Shown here: positions 24,934-33,370 of the stretch, piece after piece
Numbering within the stretch: position 1 is the stretch's first letter
Layout of the letters: each line of letters opens with the position of its first letter
NCBI RefSeq assembly: GCF_016919445.1
Contig: NZ_CP070356.1
Span: forward strand, 5,645,502 to 5,709,501
DNA: 64,000 bases
Reading direction: 5' to 3'
Origin: Pseudomonas sp. PDNC002
GTDB taxonomy: Bacteria; Pseudomonadota; Gammaproteobacteria; Pseudomonadales; Pseudomonadaceae
Position numbers and translations under genes: made by a program
Notes under the pieces: model-generated
Told to the model about the DNA's origin: nothing
The model's input: the letters and a program-made list of their open reading frames with translations, nothing else
Databases searched by the model: none

Positions 24934-26208
24934 ATGTTGAAACGTCGCTGGCGGCACCTGCTCGCCCTCCTCGTGTTGATCGTCATTGCCGTCGGCCTCC
25001 TGTTGTGGAGCCGCCCGGCCCCCGAGGCCAAGCTCGAACACCGCCAACTGCCCGACGGCAGCGCCGTCAGCCTGGCGATTCCCGGCAAGCAGCCGAACGC
25101 TCGCGTACTGCTCGCCGTCGAAGCCGATCAGAAGCTCGACGACGGCCAACTGCTGGCCCTGGCCCATGACAGCGGCGCCCGCGTCGTGCAGTTCGTCTTC
25201 CCGGAAAAAGACTGCGCACTCCAGCAGTCGCGCCTGAAGGCCGCCGGCGAGCTGCTCGACGGCCAACCGAACATGGTCGCCGGTATCGGCGCAGGTGGCG
25301 CCTACGCCTTCCGCTGGCTTGCCGGACAGAGCGACGACAAGGCCAAGGCGCTGTCGGTCGGCTTCTCCCTGGAGAAACCCGACTGCGCCGCCACTCCGCT
25401 GCCGCAGACTGCCGCCCACGGCCATTGGCTGGCCGCCTGGAACGACAACCCGGACGACGCCAGCGCACGTTTCGCCCGTGGCCTGCAGAACGCCGAAACA
25501 GTGATCAGCGACTACGACACCCCGCTGCCCAAGGTTCTCGCCGACCAGTTGCGCCAGCAGTTGCAGGGCGGCGGCGACAACGTGCCGGTGGTCGAAGTCC
25601 CGGCCGCCAAGCCCTCGGAAACCGTCACCCTGTTCTATTCCGGCGATGGCGGCTGGCGCGATCTGGACCGCGACGTCGCGGCGCAGATGGCCGAGTTGGG
25701 CTACCCGGTAGTGGGCGTCGACGCCCTGCGCTACTTCTGGGAGCACAAGACCCCGGAACAGAGCGCCGCCGACCTCGCCGTGCTGATGCAGCACTACCGC
25801 GAAAAGTGGGGTGCCAAGCACTTCGTGCTGGCCGGCTATTCCTTCGGCGCCGATGTACTGCCGGCGATCTACAACCGCCTGCCGGCGGACGCCAAGAAGG
25901 ACGTCAGCTCGGTGATCCTGCTGGCCTTCGCCCGCAGCGGCAGCTTCGAGATTGAGGTGCAGGGCTGGCTCGGCAAGGCCGGCCAGGAAGCGTCCACCGG
26001 CCCGGAAATGGCCCGCCTGCCGGCACCCAAGGTGTTCTGCGTGTATGGCATCGAAGAAAAGGACGAAAGCGGCTGCACCCAGCCCCAGGCGGTGGGCGAG
26101 AACCTGCAGCTTCCCGGCGGCCACCACTTCGACGAAGACTACCCGGCACTCGCCAAGCGCCTGGTAAACGCCATCCGCTCGCGCCAGTCAGCCGACGACG
26201 AAGGCTGA
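24934..26208 (+). CDS. Periplasmic alanyl-phosphatidylglycerol hydrolase (VirJ/AcvB-type)
   Basis: The 424-residue product has an N-terminal anchor or uncleaved signal (about 8-25) and two VirJ-like segments. The second (about 230-420) is an alpha/beta hydrolase with nucleophile motif GYSFGAD (Ser303), an SGDGGWRDLD oxyanion-side motif and a C-terminal GGHHFDEDY with the likely catalytic histidine. It begins one base after the synthase stop, so the pair is an operon. In P. aeruginosa the equivalent protein removes alanine from A-PG in the periplasm, giving the cell a synthesis/turnover pair. A strong terminator follows. Confidence 0.88.
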   Translation: MLKRRWRHLLALLVLIVIAVGLLLWSRPAPEAKLEHRQLPDGSAVSLAIPGKQPNARVLLAVEADQKLDDGQLLALAHDSGARVVQFVFPEKDCALQQSRLKAAGELLDGQPNMVAGIGAGGAYAFRWLAGQSDDKAKALSVGFSLEKPDCAATPLPQTAAHGHWLAAWNDNPDDASARFARGLQNAETVISDYDTPLPKVLADQLRQQLQGGGDNVPVVEVPAAKPSETVTLFYSGDGGWRDLDRDVAAQMAELGYPVVGVDALRYFWEHKTPEQSAADLAVLMQHYREKWGAKHFVLAGYSFGADVLPAIYNRLPADAKKDVSSVILLAFARSGSFEIEVQGWLGKAGQEASTGPEMARLPAPKVFCVYGIEEKDESGCTQPQAVGENLQLPGGHHFDEDYPALAKRLVNAIRSRQSADDEG

Positions 26209-26216
26209 CCGACATC

Positions 26217-26243
26217 AAAAGGGCCGCACATTGCGGCCCTTTC
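26217..26243 (+). terminator. Terminator after the A-PG operon
   Basis: AAAAGGGCCGCA, a CAT loop, then TGCGGCCCTTT is a perfect stem followed by a T-rich tail. Confidence 0.85.
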
Positions 26244-26350
26244 AATTTGCCTTCACGGTGTTTCGGGCAGGTTTAAGGCTCTATGCTCAGACTGGCAGCC
26301 CCGTCGCCAGAACGGGGCGCCACGATACCTGAGCCAAACAAGGAACCGTC

Positions 26351-26914
26351 ATGAGCCTGTCCAAGACCCCGTCCCGCTACGGCAGCCTGTCCATTGCCAT
26401 GCACTGGATCATGCTGGTGCTGATCGCCGCCGTGTACTTCTGCATGGAATATCGCACCAACTTCCCCAAAGGCAGCGACACCCGCGCGCTGTTCTCCCAA
26501 TGGCACTTCATGCTCGGCCTGAGTGTCTTCGTGCTGGTCTGGCTACGCCTGATCGGCCGCTTCATCTACCCCACCCCGCCGATCGTTCCGGCCCCGCCGG
26601 CCTGGCAAATGATCCTGGCCAAGCTCGCGCACCTGGCACTGTACGGCATGATGATCGGTCTGCCGCTGGCCGGCTGGATCATCCTCAGCGCTGCTGACAA
26701 ACCGGTGCCGTTCTGGGGCATGGAGCTGCCGCACCTGGTGGACAAGAACCCGGACCTGGCCAAGCAGGTGAAGTACTGGCACGAGACCATCGCCGTGCTC
26801 GGTTATTGGCTGATCGGTATCCACGCCCTGGCTGCGCTGTTCCACCACTACATCAGCCGCGACAACACACTGGTGCGGATGCTGCCGGGCAAGGGCGAGG
26901 CCAAGCCTGAGTAG
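26351..26914 (+). CDS. Cytochrome b561
   Basis: The 187-residue inner-membrane protein has four helices (about 14-34, 48-68, 90-110, 146-170). Histidines are suitably placed for two b hemes: His18 (AMHW), His57 (QWHFMLG), His146-area WHETIAVLGYW and IHALAALFHHY. It belongs to the bacterial cytochrome b561 (CybB) family, which oxidises quinol and can pass electrons to superoxide in E. coli. It is monocistronic, after a terminator and before a REP cluster. The electron partner cannot be told. Confidence 0.92.
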   Translation: MSLSKTPSRYGSLSIAMHWIMLVLIAAVYFCMEYRTNFPKGSDTRALFSQWHFMLGLSVFVLVWLRLIGRFIYPTPPIVPAPPAWQMILAKLAHLALYGMMIGLPLAGWIILSAADKPVPFWGMELPHLVDKNPDLAKQVKYWHETIAVLGYWLIGIHALAALFHHYISRDNTLVRMLPGKGEAKPE

Positions 26915-27285
26915 GCTTCCGCTCGAACGGGCTGGGCGCCGGCCTTGCCGGCGAATCGCGGATAAGATCCGCTCCTACGAAAGTGCTCAGCCTCAACCTG
27001 TAGGAGCGGACCTTGTCCGCGAAATCCTCCGTCGTCGCACGAGCACTCCGAAGCCAATCAGGCAAGAATCGTCCAGCACGTGCAGGAGAAGGCGCCCTGC
27101 GGCGAATCGCGGATAAGATCCGCTCCTACAAAAGCGCTCAGCCTCAACCTGTAGGAGCGGACCTTGTCCGCGAAATCCCCCCTCGTCGCACGAGCACTCC
27201 GAAGCCAAGCGCATGCCCTAAGCAAGCATCGCCCAGCACGTGCCGGAGAAGGCGCCCTGCGGCGGATCGCGGATAAGATCCGCTC
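26915..27285. repeat. REP cluster with tandemly duplicated block
   Basis: No gene is visible in this gap. It holds alternating GCGGATAAGATCCGCTCCTAC and TAGGAGCGGACCTTGTCCGC palindromes. A block of about 151 bases (26951-27101) is repeated with diverged sequence at 27102-27261 (about 160 bases), and a third partial copy begins at 27262 and runs to 27292. The matching non-REP parts (GCTCAGCCTCAACC, CGTCGCACGAGCACTCCGAA, GGAGAAGGCGCCCTGCGGCG) show that the whole block, not only the REP, was duplicated. Confidence 0.9.
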
Positions 27286-28419
27286 CTACGAAGAGCGGTC
27301 CTGGCGATAGGGCAGCGCAGCACGGGCCTCTTCGGCGTAGGCCAGGATGCCCGCCCGCTCCCCCACCAGGAATTCCTCCACTGCATCGCGCAGCCCTGGG
27401 TGCCCCAGGCGATGCCAGGAGCGCGTGATCACCGGCTCGAAGCCACGAATCAGCTTGTGCTCGCCCTGCGCACCGGCGTCGAAGCGCTGCAGGCCATGGC
27501 CAATGGCGAAGTCCAGCCCCTGGTAGAAGCAGGTCTCGAAATGCAGACGGTCGAACTCCGCCAGGCAACCCCAGTAGCGGCCGTACAGCGTATCGCCGCC
27601 GAGCAGACTGAAAGCCATGGCCACGGGCCGGCCATTCTGGTGAGCGAAGACCACGCGGATCGCCTCCGGCATACGCTCGCCGATCAGGCTGAAGAACGCC
27701 CGGCGCAGGTACGGCGCCTGCCCGCGCACCTCGTAGGTGCTGCTGTAGCAGGCGTAGACGAAGTCCCAGTGCGCTTCCGAAAGCTCGCGCCCTTCCATCC
27801 AGATGAAGTCCAGTCCCAGCCCGGCGACCTGCTCGCGCTCCTTGCGGATCTGCTTGCGCTTGCGCGAGCTGAGCGCATCGAGGAAGTCCTGGAAGTCGCG
27901 GTAACCGCGATTGCTCCAGTGGTACTGGCAACCCAGGCGCTCCAGCCAGCCGTCTGCACCCGCCAACAGCGTGTCCGCCGCCGGATCGGTGAAATTCACG
28001 TGCACGCCGGAGCAATGCCCTTCATCCACCTCGCCCGCCAACGCGCCAACCAGGCTCAACGCCGCTTCCGGTGCGCCCAGCAGGCGGGCACCGCCGACCG
28101 GCGTGAAGGGAATGCCCACCAGCAACTTGGGGTAATAGGGAATGCCGGCGCGCAGGCAGGCATCCGCCCAGCCCCAGTCGAACACGTATTCACCGTAGGA
28201 ATGGCTTTTCAGATAAGCTGGTGCCGCGGCAAGCAGGCGGCCATCGTCGCCCAGCAGCACACGATGGGACGGTTTCCACCCCGTGCGACCGCCGACGCTG
28301 CCACTTTCTTCCAGCGCGGAGAGAAAGGCATGGCGCAGGAACGGCTGGTCATCCGGCAGCAGGGCGTCCCACTGACGGGCATCCACTTCGGCAAGGCGGG
28401 AAAGGGTCTGGATAGGCAT
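27286..28419 (-). CDS. GNAT/FemAB-like acyltransferase family protein (COG3146 type)
   Basis: The 377-residue product fits the DUF482/COG3146 family, with the start PFLRHAFLSALEESGSVG, the middle HVNFTDPAAD and SSRKRKQIRKEREQV, and the C-terminal block GRYWGCLAEFDRLHFETCFYQGLDFAI...FDAGAQGEHKLIRGF. These proteins have two GNAT-like folds similar to FemAB peptidyltransferases; substrates are not established. The start is the ATG at 28419, where homology begins. The gene's 3' end abuts the duplicated REP block, and the last third REP copy overlaps the stop region. Confidence 0.82.
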   Translation of the reverse strand: MPIQTLSRLAEVDARQWDALLPDDQPFLRHAFLSALEESGSVGGRTGWKPSHRVLLGDDGRLLAAAPAYLKSHSYGEYVFDWGWADACLRAGIPYYPKLLVGIPFTPVGGARLLGAPEAALSLVGALAGEVDEGHCSGVHVNFTDPAADTLLAGADGWLERLGCQYHWSNRGYRDFQDFLDALSSRKRKQIRKEREQVAGLGLDFIWMEGRELSEAHWDFVYACYSSTYEVRGQAPYLRRAFFSLIGERMPEAIRVVFAHQNGRPVAMAFSLLGGDTLYGRYWGCLAEFDRLHFETCFYQGLDFAIGHGLQRFDAGAQGEHKLIRGFEPVITRSWHRLGHPGLRDAVEEFLVGERAGILAYAEEARAALPYRQDRSS

Positions 28420-28635
28420 GGCCGACAGTCTGGCGCGGCGCGCGGGCGTTGGGAAGATTCCAGCGGGAAAACCCTGGCGATTGTGACATTCGCGTTCGTC
28501 GGTATCCATCCGGAAGAGCGGCCGGGTGATCTATTTTTGGGGTTAGCAAGGCTTGCCGGCGCTCGGCGCTGGCACCGTTCCGCCCGCCAACCGCTCGTTT
28601 CCGGGGCTGTTGGCGCACAGCCAGGAGGACGCCCC

Positions 28636-28884
28636 ATGAGCCTGATGCAATGCGAGTACCGCAAGTACACCATCACCGCCGATGTCGTCGAACACCCCGG
28701 CTTGCCCACTCCCTGGGCCGCCGGCTGCCATATCACCAGCCCGGACGGGCACACCACCCGACGCAAGACGCTGCCGGTGGAATACGCCTTCATGTCGGAC
28801 CTGGAAAAGGCCCAGCACGCCTCCATCGCCCACGGTAAGTGGCTGGTGGACCAAAGCCTGGACCACGACCGCCAGCTGTTCTGA
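28636..28884 (+). CDS. Small conserved hypothetical protein
   Basis: The 82-residue soluble product starts MSLMQCEYRKYTITADVVEH. It has no signal peptide, membrane helix or recognised motif, and ends DQSLDHDRQLF. AGGAGG lies 6 bases before the ATG, one of the stronger ribosome sites of the window, which supports it as a real gene. Its stop is immediately followed by the stop of the convergent glycosyltransferase, with no gap. I do not recognise the family. Confidence 0.7.
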   Translation: MSLMQCEYRKYTITADVVEHPGLPTPWAAGCHITSPDGHTTRRKTLPVEYAFMSDLEKAQHASIAHGKWLVDQSLDHDRQLF

Positions 28885-29916
28885 TCAGCCGTCGACGTAC
28901 GCGGGTTCTTCGTTGAGCGGCAATGCCCTCGCGCGCACTTGAAGCGACAGGAACTCCTGCGCGGACATACGCCAGGTCTGCCCGCATGCCCATTGCGCGC
29001 AGACCTGGCGATCGAGTGACAGCGCCCGTAGGCAAGCGCTGAGCAGGTCCGTGTCCATTGCTCCGGTGACGCCCTCTTCCAGCACATCCAGCGGTCCGCT
29101 GACCGGGAACGCGGCAACCGGCGTGCCGCACGCCAGGGCTTCGTACATGACCAGGCCAAGGGTGTCGGTTAGCGACGGGAAGACCAGCACACTGGCGCTG
29201 CGATAGGCCTCGACCAATTCCTCGCCATGGCGATAGCCGAGGAATTCGACCTGTGGATAAGTCGCCTCCAGCACCGCGCGCTGCGGGCCGTCGCCAACCA
29301 CGCGCTTGCACCCCGGCAGATCGAGATCGAGGAAGGCCTCCAGGTTCTTTTCCCGCGCCAGCCGGCCCACATAGAGAAACACCGGCTCGCCTGTCGGCAC
29401 GCCTTCTCTCGGCTGGAAGCGCTGGATATCCACACCCTTGCGCCACAGCGCCAGATTGGCAAAGCCATGCGAAGCGAACGTACCGCGCATGCGCTCGCTG
29501 CTGACCAGCACGGCCTCGCTGGGCGCATGGAAACGGCGCAGGAAGGCATAGCCCCAGCCCAACGGCAACCAGGGCCAACGGGTATGAACGTATTCGGGAA
29601 AGCGGGTGTGGATGGCGCTGCTGAACTTCATCCCCCGTCGCACCAGCCAGCGCCGGGCGGCCCAGCCCAGCGGGCCTTCGGTGGCGAGATGGACGCAATC
29701 CGGGGCGAACTCGCCGATCTTCTCGCCGACGGTCCAGAGATCCCACGCCAGCGGTATTTCCGGGTAACTCGGGCAAGGGACGTGGCGGAAATCCTGTGGG
29801 GTGATCAGGCCAACCGCATGCCCCATCGCTTCCAGTTCGGCCACCAGCGCCCTGAGGCTGGTGACCACGCCGTTGACCTGCGGCAGCCAGGCATCGGTGA
29901 CGATCAGCAGCCTCAT
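28885..29916 (-). CDS. GT4-family glycosyltransferase
   Basis: The 343-residue product has the GT-B fold of family GT4. It begins MRLLIVTDAWLPQVNGVVTSLRAL, a typical GT4 N-terminus, and has the C-terminal nucleotide-sugar region FVGRLAREKN-like block (FLYVGRLAREKNLEAFL). The conserved SLTDTLGLVMYEALACGTPVAAF contains the EX7E-type motif. No membrane helix is present. Its start overlaps the stop of the LpxH-like phosphatase gene upstream (ATGA), so the two are one operon. A lipid-linked acceptor at the cytoplasmic face of the inner membrane is likely; related enzymes make glucosyl-diacylglycerol. Confidence 0.85.
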   Translation of the reverse strand: MRLLIVTDAWLPQVNGVVTSLRALVAELEAMGHAVGLITPQDFRHVPCPSYPEIPLAWDLWTVGEKIGEFAPDCVHLATEGPLGWAARRWLVRRGMKFSSAIHTRFPEYVHTRWPWLPLGWGYAFLRRFHAPSEAVLVSSERMRGTFASHGFANLALWRKGVDIQRFQPREGVPTGEPVFLYVGRLAREKNLEAFLDLDLPGCKRVVGDGPQRAVLEATYPQVEFLGYRHGEELVEAYRSASVLVFPSLTDTLGLVMYEALACGTPVAAFPVSGPLDVLEEGVTGAMDTDLLSACLRALSLDRQVCAQWACGQTWRMSAQEFLSLQVRARALPLNEEPAYVDG

Positions 29917-30722
29917 GCCGCCGACTCGACCGCCGCGGGCTCGGCAATCCGCGCCTGCTCCTCGGCCAGTCGATAGAGCTGGATGCTGCCGTCCCAGTGC
30001 TCGATCAGCGCCGAGCAGGACTCCACCCAGTCGCCGCAGTTGAGGTACTCCACCTCGCCGATCCGGCGGATCTCCGCGTGGTGGATGTGCCCACAGACCA
30101 CGCCGTTGAGGCCTCGCTTATGCACCTCGTGGGCGATGGCCTCCTCGAAGTCGCTGATGAAGTTCACCGCCGTCTTCACCTTGTGCTTGAGGTACGCCGA
30201 CAGCGACCAGTAGCCATAGCCGTAGCGACGGCGCCAGTGATTCAGCCAGCGGTTCAGCGTCAGGGTGAACTCGTAGGCGGAGTCGCCGAGGAAGGCCAGC
30301 CACTTGTGGTAGCGCGTGATGACGTCGAACTGGTCGCCGTGGATCACCAGCAACTGGCGGCCGTCGGCGGTGGTGTGGACGATCTCGTCCACCAGGCGGA
30401 TGTTGCCCAGCAGCAGCGAGGAATAGCGGCGCAGGAATTCGTCATGGTTGCCGGTGACGTAGATCACCTCGGTGCCGCGCTTGCTCATGGTCAGCAGGCG
30501 GCGGATCACGTTGGTGTGCGCCTGCGGCCAGTAGATGCCGCCACGCAGCTTCCAGCCATCGATGATGTCGCCCACCAGGTAGATGCGGTCGGCGTGGTAG
30601 CGCTTGAGGAAGCCGGCCAGATGCTCGGCCTGGCAATCGCGGGTACCGAGGTGGACGTCGGATATCCACAGGGTCCGTACCCGTTGTTTCTTCGTCGGCG
30701 TCATGCGTTGCGCGCTGCTCAT
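29913..30722 (-). CDS. LpxH-like metallophosphoesterase (COG2908)
   Basis: The 269-residue product has the metallophosphatase motifs SDVHLG (Asp22, His24), GDIIDGW (Asp52), GNHDEFLRR, IHGDQFD and GHIHHAEIR. These form a di-metal site as in UDP-2,3-diacylglucosamine pyrophosphatase LpxH. It has additional segments compared with the 240-residue E. coli LpxH, and pseudomonads have a separate canonical lpxH, so this is probably a paralogue acting on another lipid or nucleotide substrate. The ATG at 30722 has GGAGGT 10 bases ahead. It is coupled to the glycosyltransferase downstream, suggesting that the two act on one glycolipid. Confidence 0.83.
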   Translation of the reverse strand: MSSAQRMTPTKKQRVRTLWISDVHLGTRDCQAEHLAGFLKRYHADRIYLVGDIIDGWKLRGGIYWPQAHTNVIRRLLTMSKRGTEVIYVTGNHDEFLRRYSSLLLGNIRLVDEIVHTTADGRQLLVIHGDQFDVITRYHKWLAFLGDSAYEFTLTLNRWLNHWRRRYGYGYWSLSAYLKHKVKTAVNFISDFEEAIAHEVHKRGLNGVVCGHIHHAEIRRIGEVEYLNCGDWVESCSALIEHWDGSIQLYRLAEEQARIAEPAAVESAA

Positions 30723-30849
30723 CGTCGGCGACCTCCAGAGGGGTTTGTCCGATCTTCGGCGTTGCCGGTGAAGTCCACATGACCGACTGGCGACAGTCCC
30801 GTTACAGCCAACGCCGCGCTAGACTGGCGACCTGCCACCGGAGTTCGAC

Positions 30850-31614
30850 ATGAGCCAGATCCTCTCTCTGCGCACCTACAGCCACGACCACCTCGCCCAC
30901 AGCCACAGCCACGCTCAGTTGGTGCTGGGCCTGTCCGGCAGCCTGGACTTCGAGGTCGGCGGGCGCGGCAGCCTGGTGACCCGGCAGACCTTTGCGGTGG
31001 TACCGCGCGAGGCCCATCACGCCTGCGCCAGCCCCGATGGCAGTCGCTGCCTGGTGGTGGACCTGGAAGATGAGGACGACTTGCTCGGCAGCCTCGGCCT
31101 GCACAGCGATGCCGGCCGCCGCCTGCTGGAAACACCCGGCCAGCGCCTGCTCAACAACGACCAGGCGCAGTTGGTGCACTGGCTGGCCGGCAGCTCGCTG
31201 CACGACCCGGTGCTCGCGCGCCAGGGTGCGATCCTCTTGCTTGCCAGCCTCGCCGCCGGCCAGCAACGCGTGGAGGAACCGGCGCAACTGCCGCTGGCCA
31301 GCCTCGACAGCTATATCGATCGACACGCCGCGCATCCGCTGCAGGTGGCTGATCTCGCGCGGCTCGCCGGGCTTTCCGCCGCGCGCTTCCATGCCCGCTT
31401 CCTCGCCGAGACCGGGCAGACGCCCATGGATTACGTACGCCAGCGCCGCCTGCAATTGGGCCGCGACCTGCTGCGCGGCTCGCACCAGTCGGTCGGCGAG
31501 ATCGCCGCGCAGGTTGGCTACGCCTCGCAGAGCGCCTTCACCGCTGCCCTGGTGCGCCAGTTCGGCACCACGGCGCGCCAGCTGCGCCAGGAGGCGCGCG
31601 ACAATTCCCGCTAG
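30850..31614 (+). CDS. AraC-family transcriptional regulator
   Basis: The 254-residue product has an N-terminal cupin-like sensor (about 10-120, with HSHSHAQLVLGLSGSLDFEV). The C-terminal AraC DNA-binding domain (about 150-248) has two helix-turn-helices: LQVADLARLAGLSAARFHARF and SVGEIAAQVGYASQSAFTAALVRQFG. The histidine-rich start of the sensor could bind metal or a small ligand. It is divergent from the LpxH-like gene across about 125 bases and is followed by the tRNA-binding protein gene. The effector is unknown. Confidence 0.9.
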   Translation: MSQILSLRTYSHDHLAHSHSHAQLVLGLSGSLDFEVGGRGSLVTRQTFAVVPREAHHACASPDGSRCLVVDLEDEDDLLGSLGLHSDAGRRLLETPGQRLLNNDQAQLVHWLAGSSLHDPVLARQGAILLLASLAAGQQRVEEPAQLPLASLDSYIDRHAAHPLQVADLARLAGLSAARFHARFLAETGQTPMDYVRQRRLQLGRDLLRGSHQSVGEIAAQVGYASQSAFTAALVRQFGTTARQLRQEARDNSR

Positions 31615-31687
31615 CCGCGCGACAGACAGCCGCGTGCCCAAGGCCTAGACTGCCGGCCATCGAACTGGCTGATAGAAGAGAACAGCA

Positions 31688-32029
31688 ATGTCGGCAGACA
31701 CCATCGAGTGGCGGGATTTCGAGCGCGTCGAACTGCGCGTGGGCACCATCGTCCAGGCCGAACCCAACGTAAAGGCACGCAAGCCCGCCTACATCCTCCA
31801 GGTCGACCTCGGCCCGCTGGGGATCAAGACCTCCAGCGCCCAGATCACCGCGCACTATGAAGCCAACGAGCTGATCGGCCGCCAGGTGCTCTGTGTGTGC
31901 AACTTCGAACCCAAATCCATCGCCGGCGTGCGCTCGGAGGTGCTGGTCACCGGCGCCTATGACAGCGACGACAAGGTGGTGCTGGCCGGTTTCGACAAAG
32001 CGCTGCCCAATGGCGCGCGGCTGGCCTGA
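31688..32029 (+). CDS. tRNA-binding domain protein (CsaA/YgjH type)
   Basis: The 113-residue protein is a single OB-fold tRNA-binding domain. WRDFERVELRVGTIVQAEPN is followed by AYILQVDLGPLG, then SSAQITAHYEANELIGRQVLCVCNFEPKSIAGVRSEVL. This is the stand-alone form seen in CsaA and E. coli YgjH (110 residues). These dimers bind tRNA non-specifically and have been credited with chaperone activity. No membrane or signal sequence is present. Confidence 0.9.
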   Translation: MSADTIEWRDFERVELRVGTIVQAEPNVKARKPAYILQVDLGPLGIKTSSAQITAHYEANELIGRQVLCVCNFEPKSIAGVRSEVLVTGAYDSDDKVVLAGFDKALPNGARLA

Positions 32030-32113
32030 TCGCCGTTTCACCACGCGCCGGCCGGCCCGGCTCCTCCCCATTCCCGACAAGGCCCCGTCACCGCAATCGA
32101 CGGGGGCTCAGGC

Positions 32114-32980
32114 ATGAATCGCATTACCCAGCTCACGCCCCGCGGCGCCCTGATCGGCCTGCACATCGGTGCCCTGATGTTCGGGCTGTCCGGCATCTTC
32201 GGCAAACTCATCCTCGCCGGCCCCCTGATCATCGTCTTTGGCCGTGCGCTGTTCGGCTCGCTATCGCTGGCCGCGGTGTTTGCCGGGCATCTACGCCAGC
32301 AGCAGCGCCCCACGCTGAAACAGGCGGCCATGCTGGTGGGCGGCGGCGTACTGCTGTGCACCCACTGGCTGACGTTCTTCCTCGCAGTGAAAGTCGGCAA
32401 CGTGGCGGTCGCCACCCTCGGCTTCGCCAGCTTCCCGGCCTTCACCGTGTTGCTGGAAGGACTGTTGTTCCGCGAACGCATCCGCAAGGGCGAATACCTG
32501 GTGGTAGCGCTGGTGTGCATCGGCCTGGTGATGGTCACGCCGACCCTGGACCTGCGCGACGGCGCCACCGCCGGCCTGCTCTGGGGCACTCTTTCCGGAC
32601 TGCTGTTCGCCCTGCTGTCGCTGGCCAACCGGGTCAGCGTGCGCGGCATCGATCCGATCCAGGCGGCGCTGTGCCAGAACCTGACGATCATCGCCTGCCT
32701 GCTGCCGCTGGTGCTCTTCAAGCTGCCCTCGATCCGCGGCCTGGACTGGTTGTGGCTGGTGGCGCTGGGCGTGCTCTGTACCGGTGTCGCCCACAGCCTG
32801 TTCGTCGCCAGCCTGCGGCTGATCAAGGCGCGCACGGCGGCGGTGATCTTCGCCCTGGAACCGGTCTACGGGATCGCCTTCGCCGCCGTGCTGTTCGGCG
32901 AGGAACCGAGTGTGCGGATGCTGGCAGGCGGCGCGCTGATCATCTTCGCGACCTTCCTCAGCGCACGCGGCTCGCACTAG
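32114..32980 (+). CDS. EamA/DMT-superfamily permease
   Basis: The 288-residue product has ten predicted membrane helices made of two five-helix EamA repeats (about 12-140 and 150-282). The second ends in the familiar ALEPVYGIAFAAVLFGEEPS block. DMT permeases export amino acids or other small metabolites, and the substrate is unassigned here. It lies 84 bases after the tRNA-binding protein gene and is followed by a REP pair. Confidence 0.9.
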   Translation: MNRITQLTPRGALIGLHIGALMFGLSGIFGKLILAGPLIIVFGRALFGSLSLAAVFAGHLRQQQRPTLKQAAMLVGGGVLLCTHWLTFFLAVKVGNVAVATLGFASFPAFTVLLEGLLFRERIRKGEYLVVALVCIGLVMVTPTLDLRDGATAGLLWGTLSGLLFALLSLANRVSVRGIDPIQAALCQNLTIIACLLPLVLFKLPSIRGLDWLWLVALGVLCTGVAHSLFVASLRLIKARTAAVIFALEPVYGIAFAAVLFGEEPSVRMLAGGALIIFATFLSARGSH

Positions 32981-33370
32981 GCTCCCTTGTAGGAGCGGAT
33001 CTCATCCGCGATCCGGCCGCCAGGCCGATGATTGGGGGCTCAACAGCTTTCCCGGCTACGCCGGGACTTCGCGGAGAAGCTCCGCTCCTACATGGAACCG
33101 GGAGCAAAAAGAAGGCCGCCCCGCAGCGTGCGTATCTCGAACCTTGCCCCGGGGAGGGAATACCAAGGATTCATCGCACGACAGCCTGCAAGGCGGCCTG
33201 TTCGGTGTGGCGCCTGGACAAGGCGCCGTGCATTGGGTGAGAGCTGCCCCGGTTCCGGCACGCCGGTGGGAGCGGGTGAGCTTCGACTCTGGGCACAATG
33301 ATCGCGCGTTTGCCCCAACCGGAGTGTCAGCACTGGGTAAAGACTGGGTAAACCTCGCGATACAGGCGGT
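32981..33370. repeat. Intergenic region with REP pair, no gene seen
   Basis: TGTAGGAGCGGATCTCATCCGCGA (from 32988) faces TCGCGGAGAAGCTCCGCTCCTACA (to about 33093), an inverted REP pair around a 60-base spacer. From 33094 to 33330 I see no convincing coding sequence. ACTGGGTAAAG and ACTGGGTAAAC at about 33331-33352 form an 11-base direct repeat just past the hldD stop. Confidence 0.8.

Noticed and set aside
33094..33330. Possible small gene between the REP pair and hldD
   Set aside because: Short frames exist on both strands but none has a ribosome site, a motif or codon use like its neighbours.
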